Notes: a model not told the origin generated them from the sequence alone. Counted from the first letter of the stretch, positions 36,372 to 45,558 are shown. The stretch is 64,000 bases of DNA from an uncultured bacterium (GCA_902797965.1 CADBUY010000003.1:38222-102221), one strand, 5' to 3'. Numbers and translations: made by a program.

Positions 36372-37358
36372 TTACCCCCGATTCCGAAATCCTTTTTCTA
36401 AACTGATAGTTCTTCCGATTGCTTTGATTTTCCCCTCAATACATCCTCTGCATTGTTCGGGGTTTTCGTTTATGCAAATTTTTCCGGGGTATATTTCGTA
36501 TTTTGCTCGGTATTCTTTTGATGTTACATTTGGCATAACTACATTTGCACCGCTTTGAAGTGCAATTATTCTTCCGTTCGGATTAAGAGTTTCCATTGCT
36601 GTTGTTGCAGGAATATTGATATTTGGAAGATTAATTCTTGTTAGTGCCATTACTTTTAATGCAAGCCAAAAATCGCCTTGTTCGGCATCTTTAAGAGGAG
36701 TTTGTTCGTGCGGAATAAAAGGACCTATTCCAATCATATCGGCGTCAAGTTCTTTAAAGAATAGAATATCATCAGCTAAAGACTCTATTGTCTGGTTTGG
36801 AAGCCCGACAAGACATCCTGAACCGGTTTCAAACCCTAAAGATTTTAAATCATAAAGACATTGAACTCTGTTTTCAAAACTGGCATGGGGATGCATATTT
36901 TTGTATAGCTCTTTATCGGTTGTTTCTATTCTTAGAAGATACCTGTCCGCTCCTGCCTCTTTGAAAGCCTTATATTCATCGTAAGTTTTTTCTCCGATAC
37001 TAAGAGTTAAGGCAACATCATACTTTTTTATTTCACGAATAATCTCAACCATTTTATCCGTATCATAATATTCATCTTCACCTGATTGTAAGACAATTGT
37101 TCGGTATCCCATCTTAACAGCTTTTTGTGCGTATAATAAAATCTCGTCTTTTAAAATACGATACCTTTCAATTTCTTTGTTACCGCTTTGCAAACCGCAA
37201 TATTTGCACTGACGTTTGCAAATATTAGAAAATTCTATTAATCCACGTAAATGAACTTCATCACCTACATTTTCTTTGCGAACCCTGTCAGCTTCTTTAA
37301 AAAGCCATTCAATTCTAGAATTATCGGATAAAATGTCAATCAATTCTTGTTTATTCAA
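36372..37358 (-). CDS. hydE: [FeFe]-hydrogenase maturase HydE, radical SAM
   Basis: Radical-SAM enzyme needed to build the 2Fe subcluster of the hydrogenase H-cluster. The 328-residue product has the radical-SAM cysteines C47, C51 and C54 (NICKRQCKYCGLQ), TIVLQSGEDEYYD, and the C-terminal NPEQCRGCIEG cysteines. The start is TTG at 37358, which overlaps the end of hydF by 8 nt and has an AGAGGT ribosome site inside hydF, so the two are probably translationally coupled. BioB-like enzymes are related, but the hydF/hydG context decides. Confidence 0.94.
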   Translation of the reverse strand: MNKQELIDILSDNSRIEWLFKEADRVRKENVGDEVHLRGLIEFSNICKRQCKYCGLQSGNKEIERYRILKDEILLYAQKAVKMGYRTIVLQSGEDEYYDTDKMVEIIREIKKYDVALTLSIGEKTYDEYKAFKEAGADRYLLRIETTDKELYKNMHPHASFENRVQCLYDLKSLGFETGSGCLVGLPNQTIESLADDILFFKELDADMIGIGPFIPHEQTPLKDAEQGDFWLALKVMALTRINLPNINIPATTAMETLNPNGRIIALQSGANVVMPNVTSKEYRAKYEIYPGKICINENPEQCRGCIEGKIKAIGRTISLEKGFRNRG

Positions 37359-38580
37359 ATTTTTTACCTCTGAATATTTCTAATGCTCTATCTAAAATTC
37401 CGTTCATATAAGCTATTGCCATTCCGTAATTAACAATTGGAATACCATTTTCTTTTGCTTTTTTTATTCTGGATTTCATCTCTGCTTCATTAAGCATGCA
37501 ACCACCACAATGAATTATAAGCTTGTACTTGTTTAAATCTGATGGGAACTCTCCCCCCTGTGTAAATTCAAAATCTACTTTTGCTTTAGAAAAATCCTTT
37601 ATCCAATTAGGAAGTTTAACAGTTCCTATGTCGTTGCATTGTCTGTGGTGTGTGCAACCCTCTGAAATTAAAACTTTATCGCCGTCTTTTAGTTTTGAAA
37701 TAGTTTCTGCTCCGTTTAAAAGTGTTTCAAGACTCCCTTTATAGTTAGCCATTAGTATTGAAAAAGAAGTAAGAATAATATTCTCTGGCACGATTTCTTT
37801 TACTTTATTGAACGCTTGAGAGTCTGTAATAACGAATTTGGGTGTAAATGAATTTAAGATAGATGAAAGTTCTTCTACCTGACAACAAATAGCTGTTGCG
37901 TGAGCATCAAGACATTCTCTCAAAACATTTTGCTGAGGAAGAATAATTCTGCCTTTCGGTGCAGATTCGTCTATGGGAATTACAAGGATTACAATGTCGC
38001 CTTGGTTCAGACGGTCACGAATAATAAATTTTTCTTTTTTGTTTTCATTTATTATATGCCCGAGTTTTTCTCTTAACTCATTCACGCCCTCGCCAGTTTT
38101 GGCAGATACAAACAAGCCATCTTCCTCTCCCAGATGAGAGAGTTGGGGTGAGGTCGTGTTTCCACCCCCTCCCTCAAGGGACGGGGGTGACTGAATTAAA
38201 TCACATTTATTCAAAACTAAAATATATGGAATTTTTCTTGCCGCAAACTCTTTTATTAACTCCTCGTCATCTTTTTGAACCCCTACGATAGAATCAATAA
38301 CAAGAACTGCAATATCTGTTTTATCTAAAATCCTTTTTGTAGCTTTTATTCTAAGCTCACCTAATTTCCCTTCATCATTTATCCCTGCTGTATCAATAAT
38401 AACAACAGGACCAAGCGGTAGAATCTCCATTGATTTTTGGACTGCATCTGTGGTTGTACCTTTTATGTCAGAAATAACTGATAATGCTTGATTAGTAACA
38501 GCATTAACTAAGCTTGACTTACCAGAATTGGTACAGCCAAAAAATGATATATGCGGTCTTTCGGATTTTGTCAGGTTCAT
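37351..38580 (-). CDS. hydF: [FeFe]-hydrogenase maturation GTPase HydF
   Basis: Scaffold that carries the 2Fe precursor and delivers it to the hydrogenase. The 409-residue product has a G domain with GCTNSGKS at 15-22, DTAG at 63-66, NKCD at 124-127 and SAKTG at 159-163, followed by the dimerisation and cluster-binding domains with CTHHRQC and the HCGGC ligands. Between G4 and G5, residues about 130-154 are a Pro/Gly/Ser-rich insert (SPPSLEGGGG, TTSPQLSHLGEE) encoded by GC-rich repeat DNA. This is the same loop that carries a repeat in MnmE. Confidence 0.95.
   Translation of the reverse strand: MNLTKSERPHISFFGCTNSGKSSLVNAVTNQALSVISDIKGTTTDAVQKSMEILPLGPVVIIDTAGINDEGKLGELRIKATKRILDKTDIAVLVIDSIVGVQKDDEELIKEFAARKIPYILVLNKCDLIQSPPSLEGGGGNTTSPQLSHLGEEDGLFVSAKTGEGVNELREKLGHIINENKKEKFIIRDRLNQGDIVILVIPIDESAPKGRIILPQQNVLRECLDAHATAICCQVEELSSILNSFTPKFVITDSQAFNKVKEIVPENIILTSFSILMANYKGSLETLLNGAETISKLKDGDKVLISEGCTHHRQCNDIGTVKLPNWIKDFSKAKVDFEFTQGGEFPSDLNKYKLIIHCGGCMLNEAEMKSRIKKAKENGIPIVNYGMAIAYMNGILDRALEIFRGKKFE
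38122..38190. repeat. Two GC-rich palindromic repeats, in frame in hydF
   Basis: CCTCTCCCAGATGAGAGAG with GGGGTGAGG (38122-38152) and CACCCCCTCCCTCAAGGGAC with GGGGGTGA (38163-38190). They encode the G4-G5 loop insert of HydF and do not interrupt the frame. Confidence 0.8.
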
Positions 38581-38589
38581 AATTCCTCC

Positions 38590-40029
38590 TTAAAAACGAA
38601 AATCTCGTTTACCGTTTTCGATTTCTTTGAGGTTGTTTGTTAGAACCTTTTTTATTGCTTCATTAGGTATTTTATCTAATTCTTTTTGGATAAATTCTTC
38701 ACCGATTTTCTTTGTTGCTTCGCTTGCGTAATCCATCAAAAATTCTTTCAAAGTAATCAAAGCGTTTGGCTGACAGCAGTTCTGGATTTGTCCGGTTTTA
38801 CAGAGTGACATAAATCTGTCACCTGTACGACATTCTCTATAACAAGCTGTACAGAAAGAAGGAATGTGACCTCTTTGCATTAGCCATCTTACAACTTCGT
38901 CTAAGGTTCTTTGGTCTGAAACATCAAACTGTTCAGTATCAATCGGTCTTTCTTCTTCCGTATAACCGCCGACTGATGTTCTTGATGCGCCTGAAACCTG
39001 AGAAACACCAAGTTTAAGAAGTTTTTCTCTGACTGCTTGAGTTTCACGGGTTGAGATAATTATGCCTGTATAAGGTACCGCAATACGAGTAAGTGCAACA
39101 ATTTTTGCAAATGTTTCATCATCAATTCCGTTATCAAAAGCATTTGGGTCAATATCGTCTGCTTTTTTAACACGAGGAACGGAAATGGTGTGAGGACCTA
39201 CTCCATGTACAGCCTCTAAGTGTTCTGCGTGCATCAATAGTGCTGCAAATTCGTATTTGTACCTTTCTAAGCCAAACAAAACTCCCAAGCCAACATCATC
39301 AATTCCGCCTTCCATAGCTCTATCCATAGCTTCGGTGTGGTAAGCGTAATTGTGTTTTGGACCTGTCGGGTGGAGTTTTTCATAGCTTTCTTTGTGATAA
39401 GTTTCTTGGAACAAGATATAAGTACCTATTCCTGCTTCTTTAAGCTTTCTATAGTTTTCAACGGTTGTTGCGGCTATATTTACGTTAACACGTCTTATGG
39501 CACCGTTTTTATGTTTGATTGAATAAATTGTATTAATACATTCTAAAATATACTCAATAGGGTTGTTAACAGGGTCTTCACCTGATTCAATTGCAAGACG
39601 CTTGTGTCCCATATCCTGAAGAGCAATAACTTCTGCTTTAACTTCCTCTTGGGTTAGTTTTTTTCTTGGAATGTGATGATTTTGGTTGTGATAAGGACAA
39701 TACACACAACCGTTTACACAGTAGTTTGAAAGATAAAGCGGAGCAAAAATAACTATTCTTTTTCCGTAAAAAGATTCTTTTATCTCTTCAGCCAAATCAT
39801 ATATTTTCTGTAAAACACCTTTATCTTCGCAAGCAAGTAAAATACTAGCTTCTTCGTGTGTTAAACCTTTACAAAAAGTATCTCTTCCAACGTGTGTCGG
39901 GCGAGCTTTTTCTAATATCTCATTAATTAATTCCAAATTATTTTTATTTTTTTCAGCGTAATCTAAAGTTCTCAAAACTTCTTCATGATTAATAAATTCT
40001 TCCGCTTTTAATGATTTTTTATCGTACAT
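38590..40029 (-). CDS. hydG: [FeFe]-hydrogenase maturase HydG, tyrosine lyase
   Basis: Radical-SAM enzyme that cleaves tyrosine to supply CO and cyanide ligands for the H-cluster. The 479-residue product has C104, C108 and C111 (NYCVNGCVYCPYHN), GHKRLAIESGEDP, and the C-terminal auxiliary-cluster region CTACYRECRTG with CKTGQIQNCCQPNA that separates HydG from ThiH. A GAGGA ribosome site precedes the ATG. It sits 9 nt upstream of hydF, in the order TM1266-like gene, hydG, hydF, hydE. Confidence 0.96.
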   Translation of the reverse strand: MYDKKSLKAEEFINHEEVLRTLDYAEKNKNNLELINEILEKARPTHVGRDTFCKGLTHEEASILLACEDKGVLQKIYDLAEEIKESFYGKRIVIFAPLYLSNYCVNGCVYCPYHNQNHHIPRKKLTQEEVKAEVIALQDMGHKRLAIESGEDPVNNPIEYILECINTIYSIKHKNGAIRRVNVNIAATTVENYRKLKEAGIGTYILFQETYHKESYEKLHPTGPKHNYAYHTEAMDRAMEGGIDDVGLGVLFGLERYKYEFAALLMHAEHLEAVHGVGPHTISVPRVKKADDIDPNAFDNGIDDETFAKIVALTRIAVPYTGIIISTRETQAVREKLLKLGVSQVSGASRTSVGGYTEEERPIDTEQFDVSDQRTLDEVVRWLMQRGHIPSFCTACYRECRTGDRFMSLCKTGQIQNCCQPNALITLKEFLMDYASEATKKIGEEFIQKELDKIPNEAIKKVLTNNLKEIENGKRDFRF

Positions 40030-40045
40030 TTTATATCCTCATTTT

Positions 40046-40103
40046 GTTGGGCAAGTATGCCCAACCTACTTTACTTTTTTGATTTTGTCAGGCGATGCCT
40101 GAC
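40046..40103. repeat. Two hairpin repeats between hydG and the TM1266-like gene
   Basis: GTTGGGC-aagtat-GCCCAAC followed by CTAC (40046-40069), then GTCAGGC-gat-GCCTGAC followed by CTAC (40087-40107). Different stems, same architecture and same CTAC flank. Confidence 0.75.
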
Positions 40104-40124
40104 CTACTAATTTATATTTACCCC

Positions 40125-40370
40125 TTATACATTTGAATAAACTGTTTTTGCACTTATTCCGTCAATTTTACCGATTTTGCCTGTTAAAGCATTAATTGTA
40201 TCAACAGGAGCATCCAGAACAACGCTTATAATTCTTACATCTTTTTGTTTATATGGGATACCCATTCTGCCGATTATAAACTCTGAATATTCTGATAAAA
40301 GGTTTTGAACATCACATATAACAGCGTTATTCTCTACGATAATTCCTATAATTGCAACTCTTGTTTCCAT
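40125..40370 (-). CDS. TM1266-type putative regulator of iron-only hydrogenase
   Basis: 81 residues from the ATG at 40370, with an AAAGGATAT ribosome site. ETRVAIIGIIVEN, IIGRMGIPYKQKDVRIISVVLDA and the C-terminal GISAKTVYSNV match the TM1266 family, a small ferredoxin-like/ACT-like fold protein that commonly precedes hydE/F/G and is annotated as a hydrogenase system regulator. The frame continues upstream to 40466, but those codons fall in a GC-rich repeat and a terminator hairpin and are not protein-like. Its role is inferred from context in the family. Confidence 0.88.
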   Translation of the reverse strand: METRVAIIGIIVENNAVICDVQNLLSEYSEFIIGRMGIPYKQKDVRIISVVLDAPVDTINALTGKIGKIDGISAKTVYSNV

Positions 40371-40393
40371 AAATATATCCTTTCTTGAGTAAT

Positions 40394-40437
40394 TCCCTCC
40401 CCTCACGGGGAGGGTTCGGGTGGGGTGTTTCCCCAAT
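40394..40437. repeat. GC-rich palindromic repeat upstream of the TM1266-like gene
   Basis: CCCTCCCCTCACGGGGAGGG, then TTCGGGTGGGGTG: same family as the in-frame copies in mnmE, hydF and the giant gene, here intergenic between a terminator and a ribosome site. Confidence 0.75.
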
Positions 40438-40440
40438 ATA

Positions 40441-40475
40441 AAAAAGTCGCACCCGCAAGGAGGCACGACTTTTTA
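40441..40475 (-). terminator. Intrinsic terminator for the 40586-41344 gene
   Basis: 13-bp stem (AAAAAGTCG + CACC arm against GGCACGACTTTTT, two G-U pairs when read leftward), 8-nt loop and a T run. It lies downstream of the leftward hypothetical gene and upstream of the hydrogenase maturation operon, separating them. Confidence 0.8.
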
Positions 40476-40585
40476 AGTATATCCCCCTTTCCTTAAAGAA
40501 CTAACTTGAAGGTCAGGCTAATTTTATTATCTTATAAAATAAAAATTTATGCAATTGCCTTATTGTATGCTGTTTTTATTTTATT

Positions 40586-41344
40586 TTATTTTATTTCTAT
40601 CTTTTTATAATTTTTTATTAAAAGCTCGGGAAAACTTTCTTTAATACATTCTATTGTTTCATTATTTAATGATTTGTCAGCAAAAGGTATTAGGCAAAGT
40701 GTTGTATGCGGAAAATATTCTTTCCTTTTTTCTTTAAATTCTTTTGGAGTTTTAGTTTCTTCTCTCAAAAATTCTGTCGCAAGTTTATCATTTGTAAAAG
40801 TTGCAAAACGACTGTCTTTTCTATTCATAAATCTTTCTCTGTAAACAGTTTTTAGTTTTGTAAAATAATCACTTACGAAATTAGATGTGTTAAGCCATGG
40901 GTCTATTATTATTGCGTCTTTGTTTTTGAAAAAATATTCTCTTCCCTCTTTGATTTTTTTATTTGTAACAAAAGCAACAACATGGTCTAAATGTTTTACG
41001 GGCTCATCATCTCTTTTAATTCCCAAACATCCGGTATAGATGTTATCCTGACCGTTTATTTTTCCTATTAATTCTGTTAACATAGAATCTTCGGTACAGT
41101 TACCTATTTTCCCTAGTGATAAGGTGTAAACTATAGCGGTATAATAATTCCCGCTTTCCCGTATCATGTTGCGCAAATTTATGTAATATTGGTTTAATTG
41201 GCGCAAAAATGCAGGTGCAGGCTTATAATACCCAATATTACTTCTTATTTTACTTGTTGAAAGATGAGGGTATGTATTTCTTGCCTTGCTTTCGAGTAGT
41301 TTGGCACTTTTTAGAGGTTGTTGGTTTGCTTGAAAAGTTATCAT
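40586..41344 (-). CDS. Cys-His-Asp hydrolase-like protein of unknown function
   Basis: The 252-residue product is not a recognised family, but its core has the order of a papain/transglutaminase-like triad: C83 in IGNCTEDS, H121 in HLDHVVAFV and D148 in IIIDPWL. A second protein at 46030-46680 shares exactly these three motifs (GNCGES, DLDHSVLFV, YIIDCWL). No signal peptide. The C-terminal basic half ends in ELLIKNYKKIEIK. A (TTTTA) repeat runs through the stop codon. A peptidase, acyltransferase or amidase is plausible; no activity can be claimed. Confidence 0.75.
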   Translation of the reverse strand: MITFQANQQPLKSAKLLESKARNTYPHLSTSKIRSNIGYYKPAPAFLRQLNQYYINLRNMIRESGNYYTAIVYTLSLGKIGNCTEDSMLTELIGKINGQDNIYTGCLGIKRDDEPVKHLDHVVAFVTNKKIKEGREYFFKNKDAIIIDPWLNTSNFVSDYFTKLKTVYRERFMNRKDSRFATFTNDKLATEFLREETKTPKEFKEKRKEYFPHTTLCLIPFADKSLNNETIECIKESFPELLIKNYKKIEIK

Positions 41345-41549
41345 ATTTTAATTAAAACCAATAAAAAATAAATTTGCTATATTTTGTATTATAAAAATAA
41401 AGAATTCAGATCCTGTAATAATTTGTTTTCGTCATTAGTAAAACGGCTCAAAATCCTTTTTACAAAATATTTGCGTGTGCTTCCTGATTACATATATTTA
41501 TGAAAAACGTGTAAAAAACAAATTTGGCAGGATAAGTAAGCAAAAAAAT

Positions 41550-41578
41550 ATATATTTACCCTTGTTTGTTTTATAATA
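41550..41578 (+). promoter_or_regulatory. Promoter-like motif for nifJ
   Basis: TATATATTTACCC, then 11 nt after TTTACC a TATAAT (41573-41578). Same spacing as before mnmE and rpsP. It predicts a leader of about 180 nt holding three hairpins before the nifJ ATG. Confidence 0.5.
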
Positions 41579-41614
41579 AAATAAAAGCTCGGAAGAGTAG
41601 AGGTAAATATATTT

Positions 41615-41714
41615 GTTGGCATATTAAAGCCAACCTGCCTCAAATAGAAAATAGGTTGGGGTTTCTACCCCAACGAAAACAAAAAAGAAAATAGGTCGGC
41701 TTTACCAAGCCGAC
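41615..41714 (+). repeat. Three successive hairpin repeats in the nifJ 5' leader
   Basis: GTTGGC-(8 nt)-GCCAAC (41615-41634), GTTGGGG-tttcta-CCCCAAC (41655-41674) and GTCGGC-(8 nt)-GCCGAC (41695-41714). The last two are each preceded by AGAAAATAG, as from tandem duplication. With the promoter upstream this accounts for most of the 420-nt gap 41345-41764; the rest is AT-rich with no visible gene. Confidence 0.75.
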
Positions 41715-41764
41715 AAATACAAAATCAAACAAAACAAAACAGAAAGGAAAGGGAGATATAAATT

Positions 41765-44700
41765 ATGTCAAAAAACACAATCACAGTTGACGGAAACTAC
41801 GCTGCAGCACACGTTGCGTATGCGCTTTCTGAAGTTTCCGCAATCTACCCTATCACACCTTCTTCTACAATGGGAGAATGGGTTGATGAATGGGCTTCAC
41901 AACACAAGAAAAACATTTGGGGCAAAGAAGTTAAAGTTGCCGAAATGCAATCAGAAGCAGGTGCAGCTGGTGCTGTTCACGGTTCTCTTGCCGCAGGTGC
42001 GCTTACTTCTACTTACACAGCTTCACAAGGTTTATTATTAATGATTCCTGTTATGCACAAGGTTGCAGGTGAAATGTTACCACACGTAATTCACGTTTCT
42101 GCTCGTGCATTAGCTGCTCAATCACTCGCAATTTTCGGTGACCACACTGACGTTATGGGCTGCCGTAACACAGGGTATGCAATGCTAGCTGCTAACAGTG
42201 TTCAAGAAGAAATGGATATGGCTCTTGTAGCACACTTATCTACTTACAAAGCTAAAGTTCCATTCTTGCAATTCTTTGATGGTTTCAGAACTTCACACGA
42301 AATCCACAAGATTGAAGAAATCTCTTATGAAGAAATCGCATCGTTAGTTGAACCACAATACATTGAGGAATTCAGAGCAAGAGCTTTAAGACCGGAAGCT
42401 CCTATTTGTAAAGTCGGTGCTCAAAACACAGACGTTTACTTCCAAGGTCGTGAAACAGTTAACAAATACTATGATGCAGTTCCTGATATCGTTCAAGAAT
42501 ATATGGACAAAGTTGCTAAGGTTACAGGTCGTCAATATCACCCATTTGATTATGTTGGTGCTCCTGATGCTACAGACGTAATCGTTGCAATAGGTTCAAG
42601 CTGCGAAACAATCGAAGAAACTATCGAATACTTAAACGCTAAAAAAGGTACTAAGTATGGTTTAGTTAAAGTAAGATTGTATAGACCATTCGATGTTAAG
42701 AGATTCAATGAAGCATTACCTTCTTCAGTTAAGAGAATTGCAGTACTTGACAGAACAAAAGAAGCAGGTTCAATCGGTGAACCGTTATACTTGGATGTAG
42801 TTGCTGCATTACAAGGTAAAGACATCAGAATCATAGGTGGTCGTTACGGACTTTCTTCTAAAGAATTTACACCTTCTATGGTATATGCTGTATATAAACA
42901 TCTTGCAAATAACGGTTTCCACGGATTTACCGTTGGTATTAATGATGATGTAACTAACAAATCTTTAGACTACTCAGAACACATCGTTACAGAGCCTGAA
43001 GGAACTACGAACTGTATGTTCTGGGGCTTGGGTTCAGACGGTACTGTTGGTGCTAACAAAAACTCAATCAAGATTATCGGTCAATATACAAACAAAGATG
43101 CTCAAGCATACTTTGCCTATGACTCTAAAAAATCATTTGGTGTAACTGTTTCTCACTTACGTTTCGGTGATAAGCAAATTAAATCAACATACTTGATTAC
43201 AGCACCTGATTTTGTTTCTTGTTCAGCTCACGCTTATATCGGTCGTTATGACTTACTTAAAGGTATTAAAGAAGGCGGTACTTTCCTTCTAAATTCACCT
43301 TGGTCAAAAGAAGAAGCATTCTCACACTTAACAAGAGATATGCAAGAAACAATCATTAACAAGAAAATCAAATTCTACAATGTTGATGCTGAAAAATTAA
43401 TCAAGGAACAACCAGGTCTACGTGGTAAAGGTGCTAACACAGTTATGATGGTAGCTTACTTCAAAGTTTCTGGAATTATTCCATTTGAACAAGCTTACGA
43501 AGGTATGAGAGCAATGACAACTAAGACATTCAAGAAAAAAGGTGACGATGTTGTTAATATGAACTTAGCTCTTATTGATGCAGCTATCAACGCAACTGAA
43601 GAAGTTGTTGTTCCATCTAGCTTAGACGGTGTTGCTCACGCAGAAGATGTTAAACTTATCTCTGATGATGCTTCTGAATTCGCTAAGAAAATTATTGAAC
43701 CATCAATGAGACAAAAAGGTGATGATATCCCTGTTTCAGCTATGAGCAATGATGGTGTTATCCCAACAGGTACTGCTTGTCTTGAAAAACGTGGTATCGC
43801 ACCTCGTGTTCCACATTGGAACAGCGCAACTTGTGCTCAATGCGGTATTTGTGCTTCTGCTTGTCCTCACGCTGCAATCAGAACAAAATTGATTGAAGCT
43901 GATGATTTGAAGAACGCACCTGCATCATTCAATACAGTTGATGCTAAACCAAATGACCACGGTGAAAAATTCAGAATTCAAGTTTACTGCGACGATTGTA
44001 CAGGCTGCGGTGTATGTTTAGACCAATGTCCTATGTCAAAAGTTCCTGGTAAAGAAGTTCTTACTTGGTCAACTATTGAAAAAGAAGTTGAGGCAGGCGA
44101 AAGAGAAAACGAAAAATTCTTTGATGAGTTACCAGATAATGTTATGGGCAAAAACACTACTAAGACAATCAAGGGTGCAATGCTTAGAAAACCGTTATTT
44201 GAATTCTCAGGCGCTTGTGCAGGATGCGGAGAAACACCTTATGTTAAATTGGTTTCTCAATTATTTGGTGAAAATGCAATCGTAGCGAACGCAACAGGCT
44301 GCTCTTCAATCTACTCAGGTACTTTCCCGACTATTCCTTATACAACTAATAAGGATGGAAGAGGTCCGGCTTGGGCTAACTCTCTATTTGAAGACAATGC
44401 TGAATTCGGCTTTGGTATGAGACTCGCAGTAGATTCAAATAGAGCTTTATTAAGAGAAAAAGTTGAAGAAGTTCTAGCAAAAGAAGATGCACCTGCTGAC
44501 CTTAAAGAAGCATTCAATGCTTGCTTAAGCCACTGGGATAACTCAAAAACTGAAGAAGCAGTAAGAGCTCAGGATGCAGCTAAAGTTCTGATTGACAAGT
44601 ACGCAAAAGAATGCGGCTGCGATACAATCAAGAAAATTAAAGAGCTAGAAGACTACTTTACAGATAAATCAATCTGGATTATTGGTGGTGACGGTTGGGC

Positions 44701-45301
44701 AAACGATATCGGATACGGCGGTATTGACCACGTTCTTGCTCAAAATAAGAATGTTAATATCCTTGTTCTTGATACAGAAGTTTACTCAAATACAGGCGGT
44801 CAAGCTTCTAAATCAACACCAACCGGTGCAGTTGCGAAGTTTGCAACAGGCGGTAAACCAACCTACAAGAAAAATATGGGCTTGATGAGTATGTCTTATG
44901 GTTACGTTTATGTAGCATCAGTTGCTCTTGGTGCTGATAGAATGCAAACTCTTAAAGCATTCCAAGAAGCTGAAGCTTATGACGGACCTTCTATCATATT
45001 CGCTTATGCTCCTTGTATCGCTCACGGTATTGATATGTCTAAGACTCAGACAGAACAAAAACGTGCAGTTGAAGCAGGTTACTTCCCATTATACAGATAT
45101 AATCCATCTGCAGAAGTACCGTTCACTTGGGACGCTAAAGATCCTAAGGGAGCTTACCAAGACTTCATAAGAAGTGAAGGCAGGTACAAATCACTTCTTA
45201 AGACAAACCCGGATGCAGCAGAAGAACTTTATTCAAAAGCTGAAAAAGACGCTGCAAACAGAATGGAAGTCTACAAAGCAGTTGGTGCTTTACTTAAATA
45301 G
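41765..45301 (+). CDS. nifJ: Pyruvate:ferredoxin (flavodoxin) oxidoreductase
   Basis: Oxidises pyruvate with CoA to acetyl-CoA, CO2 and reduced ferredoxin, the main electron source for fermentative hydrogen production. The 1,178-residue single-chain enzyme has domain I (TYTASQGLLLMIPVMHK), two 4Fe-4S motifs near residues 690 (CAQCGICASACPH) and 742 (CDDCTGCGVCLDQCP), and the TPP domain with GACAGCGETPYVKL and GGDGWANDIGYGGIDHV...DTEVYSNTGGQASK. Codons end in C far more often than in neighbours (AAC, TAC, TTC, CAC), which indicates very high expression. A GGAAAGGGAG ribosome site precedes the ATG. Confidence 0.98.
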   Translation: MSKNTITVDGNYAAAHVAYALSEVSAIYPITPSSTMGEWVDEWASQHKKNIWGKEVKVAEMQSEAGAAGAVHGSLAAGALTSTYTASQGLLLMIPVMHKVAGEMLPHVIHVSARALAAQSLAIFGDHTDVMGCRNTGYAMLAANSVQEEMDMALVAHLSTYKAKVPFLQFFDGFRTSHEIHKIEEISYEEIASLVEPQYIEEFRARALRPEAPICKVGAQNTDVYFQGRETVNKYYDAVPDIVQEYMDKVAKVTGRQYHPFDYVGAPDATDVIVAIGSSCETIEETIEYLNAKKGTKYGLVKVRLYRPFDVKRFNEALPSSVKRIAVLDRTKEAGSIGEPLYLDVVAALQGKDIRIIGGRYGLSSKEFTPSMVYAVYKHLANNGFHGFTVGINDDVTNKSLDYSEHIVTEPEGTTNCMFWGLGSDGTVGANKNSIKIIGQYTNKDAQAYFAYDSKKSFGVTVSHLRFGDKQIKSTYLITAPDFVSCSAHAYIGRYDLLKGIKEGGTFLLNSPWSKEEAFSHLTRDMQETIINKKIKFYNVDAEKLIKEQPGLRGKGANTVMMVAYFKVSGIIPFEQAYEGMRAMTTKTFKKKGDDVVNMNLALIDAAINATEEVVVPSSLDGVAHAEDVKLISDDASEFAKKIIEPSMRQKGDDIPVSAMSNDGVIPTGTACLEKRGIAPRVPHWNSATCAQCGICASACPHAAIRTKLIEADDLKNAPASFNTVDAKPNDHGEKFRIQVYCDDCTGCGVCLDQCPMSKVPGKEVLTWSTIEKEVEAGERENEKFFDELPDNVMGKNTTKTIKGAMLRKPLFEFSGACAGCGETPYVKLVSQLFGENAIVANATGCSSIYSGTFPTIPYTTNKDGRGPAWANSLFEDNAEFGFGMRLAVDSNRALLREKVEEVLAKEDAPADLKEAFNACLSHWDNSKTEEAVRAQDAAKVLIDKYAKECGCDTIKKIKELEDYFTDKSIWIIGGDGWANDIGYGGIDHVLAQNKNVNILVLDTEVYSNTGGQASKSTPTGAVAKFATGGKPTYKKNMGLMSMSYGYVYVASVALGADRMQTLKAFQEAEAYDGPSIIFAYAPCIAHGIDMSKTQTEQKRAVEAGYFPLYRYNPSAEVPFTWDAKDPKGAYQDFIRSEGRYKSLLKTNPDAAEELYSKAEKDAANRMEVYKAVGALLK

Positions 45302-45326
45302 TAAAAGCAAAAACTTAACAAAAAGT

Positions 45327-45367
45327 AGGGTGCGAATGGTAATATTTACCCCGCACCTTATTTTTTA
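45327..45367 (+). terminator. Intrinsic terminator of nifJ
   Basis: GGTGCG / CGCACC outer stem with an inner GGTAA / TTACC stem, then TTATTTTTT. The outer arm also resembles the GTAGG hairpin repeat family, so a repeat seems to serve as terminator. Confidence 0.8.
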
Positions 45368-45380
45368 TATTATTATATTT

Positions 45381-45405
45381 GGTGCGTCAAACGACGCACC
45401 CTACA
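45381..45405. repeat. Hairpin repeat downstream of nifJ
   Basis: GGTGCGTC-aaac-GACGCACC followed by CTAC: perfect 8-bp stem of the GTAGGT hairpin family, sharing the GGTGCG arm with the preceding terminator. Confidence 0.7.
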
Positions 45406-45558
45406 TTACTGGTTATATAGTGGAGGGAACTCCATCTACCAGCTAAATTCTGCTCTACAAATTGTAGCATTGTATTTGTTTACCAAAGTTTATATAATAT
45501 TTAAAATATAGTAATATTTGATATAATATATTTGTGTTCATTAAATTAAGGAGGAAAT

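Noticed and set aside
40371..40466. 32-codon N-terminal extension of the TM1266-like gene
   Set aside because: Encoded by a GC-rich repeat and a terminator hairpin; the ATG at 40370 has a good ribosome site and begins the conserved family sequence.
44922..45446. Overlapping frames at the 3' end of nifJ
   Set aside because: Alternative frames of the PFOR coding sequence; Leu/Lys-rich translations without any domain.
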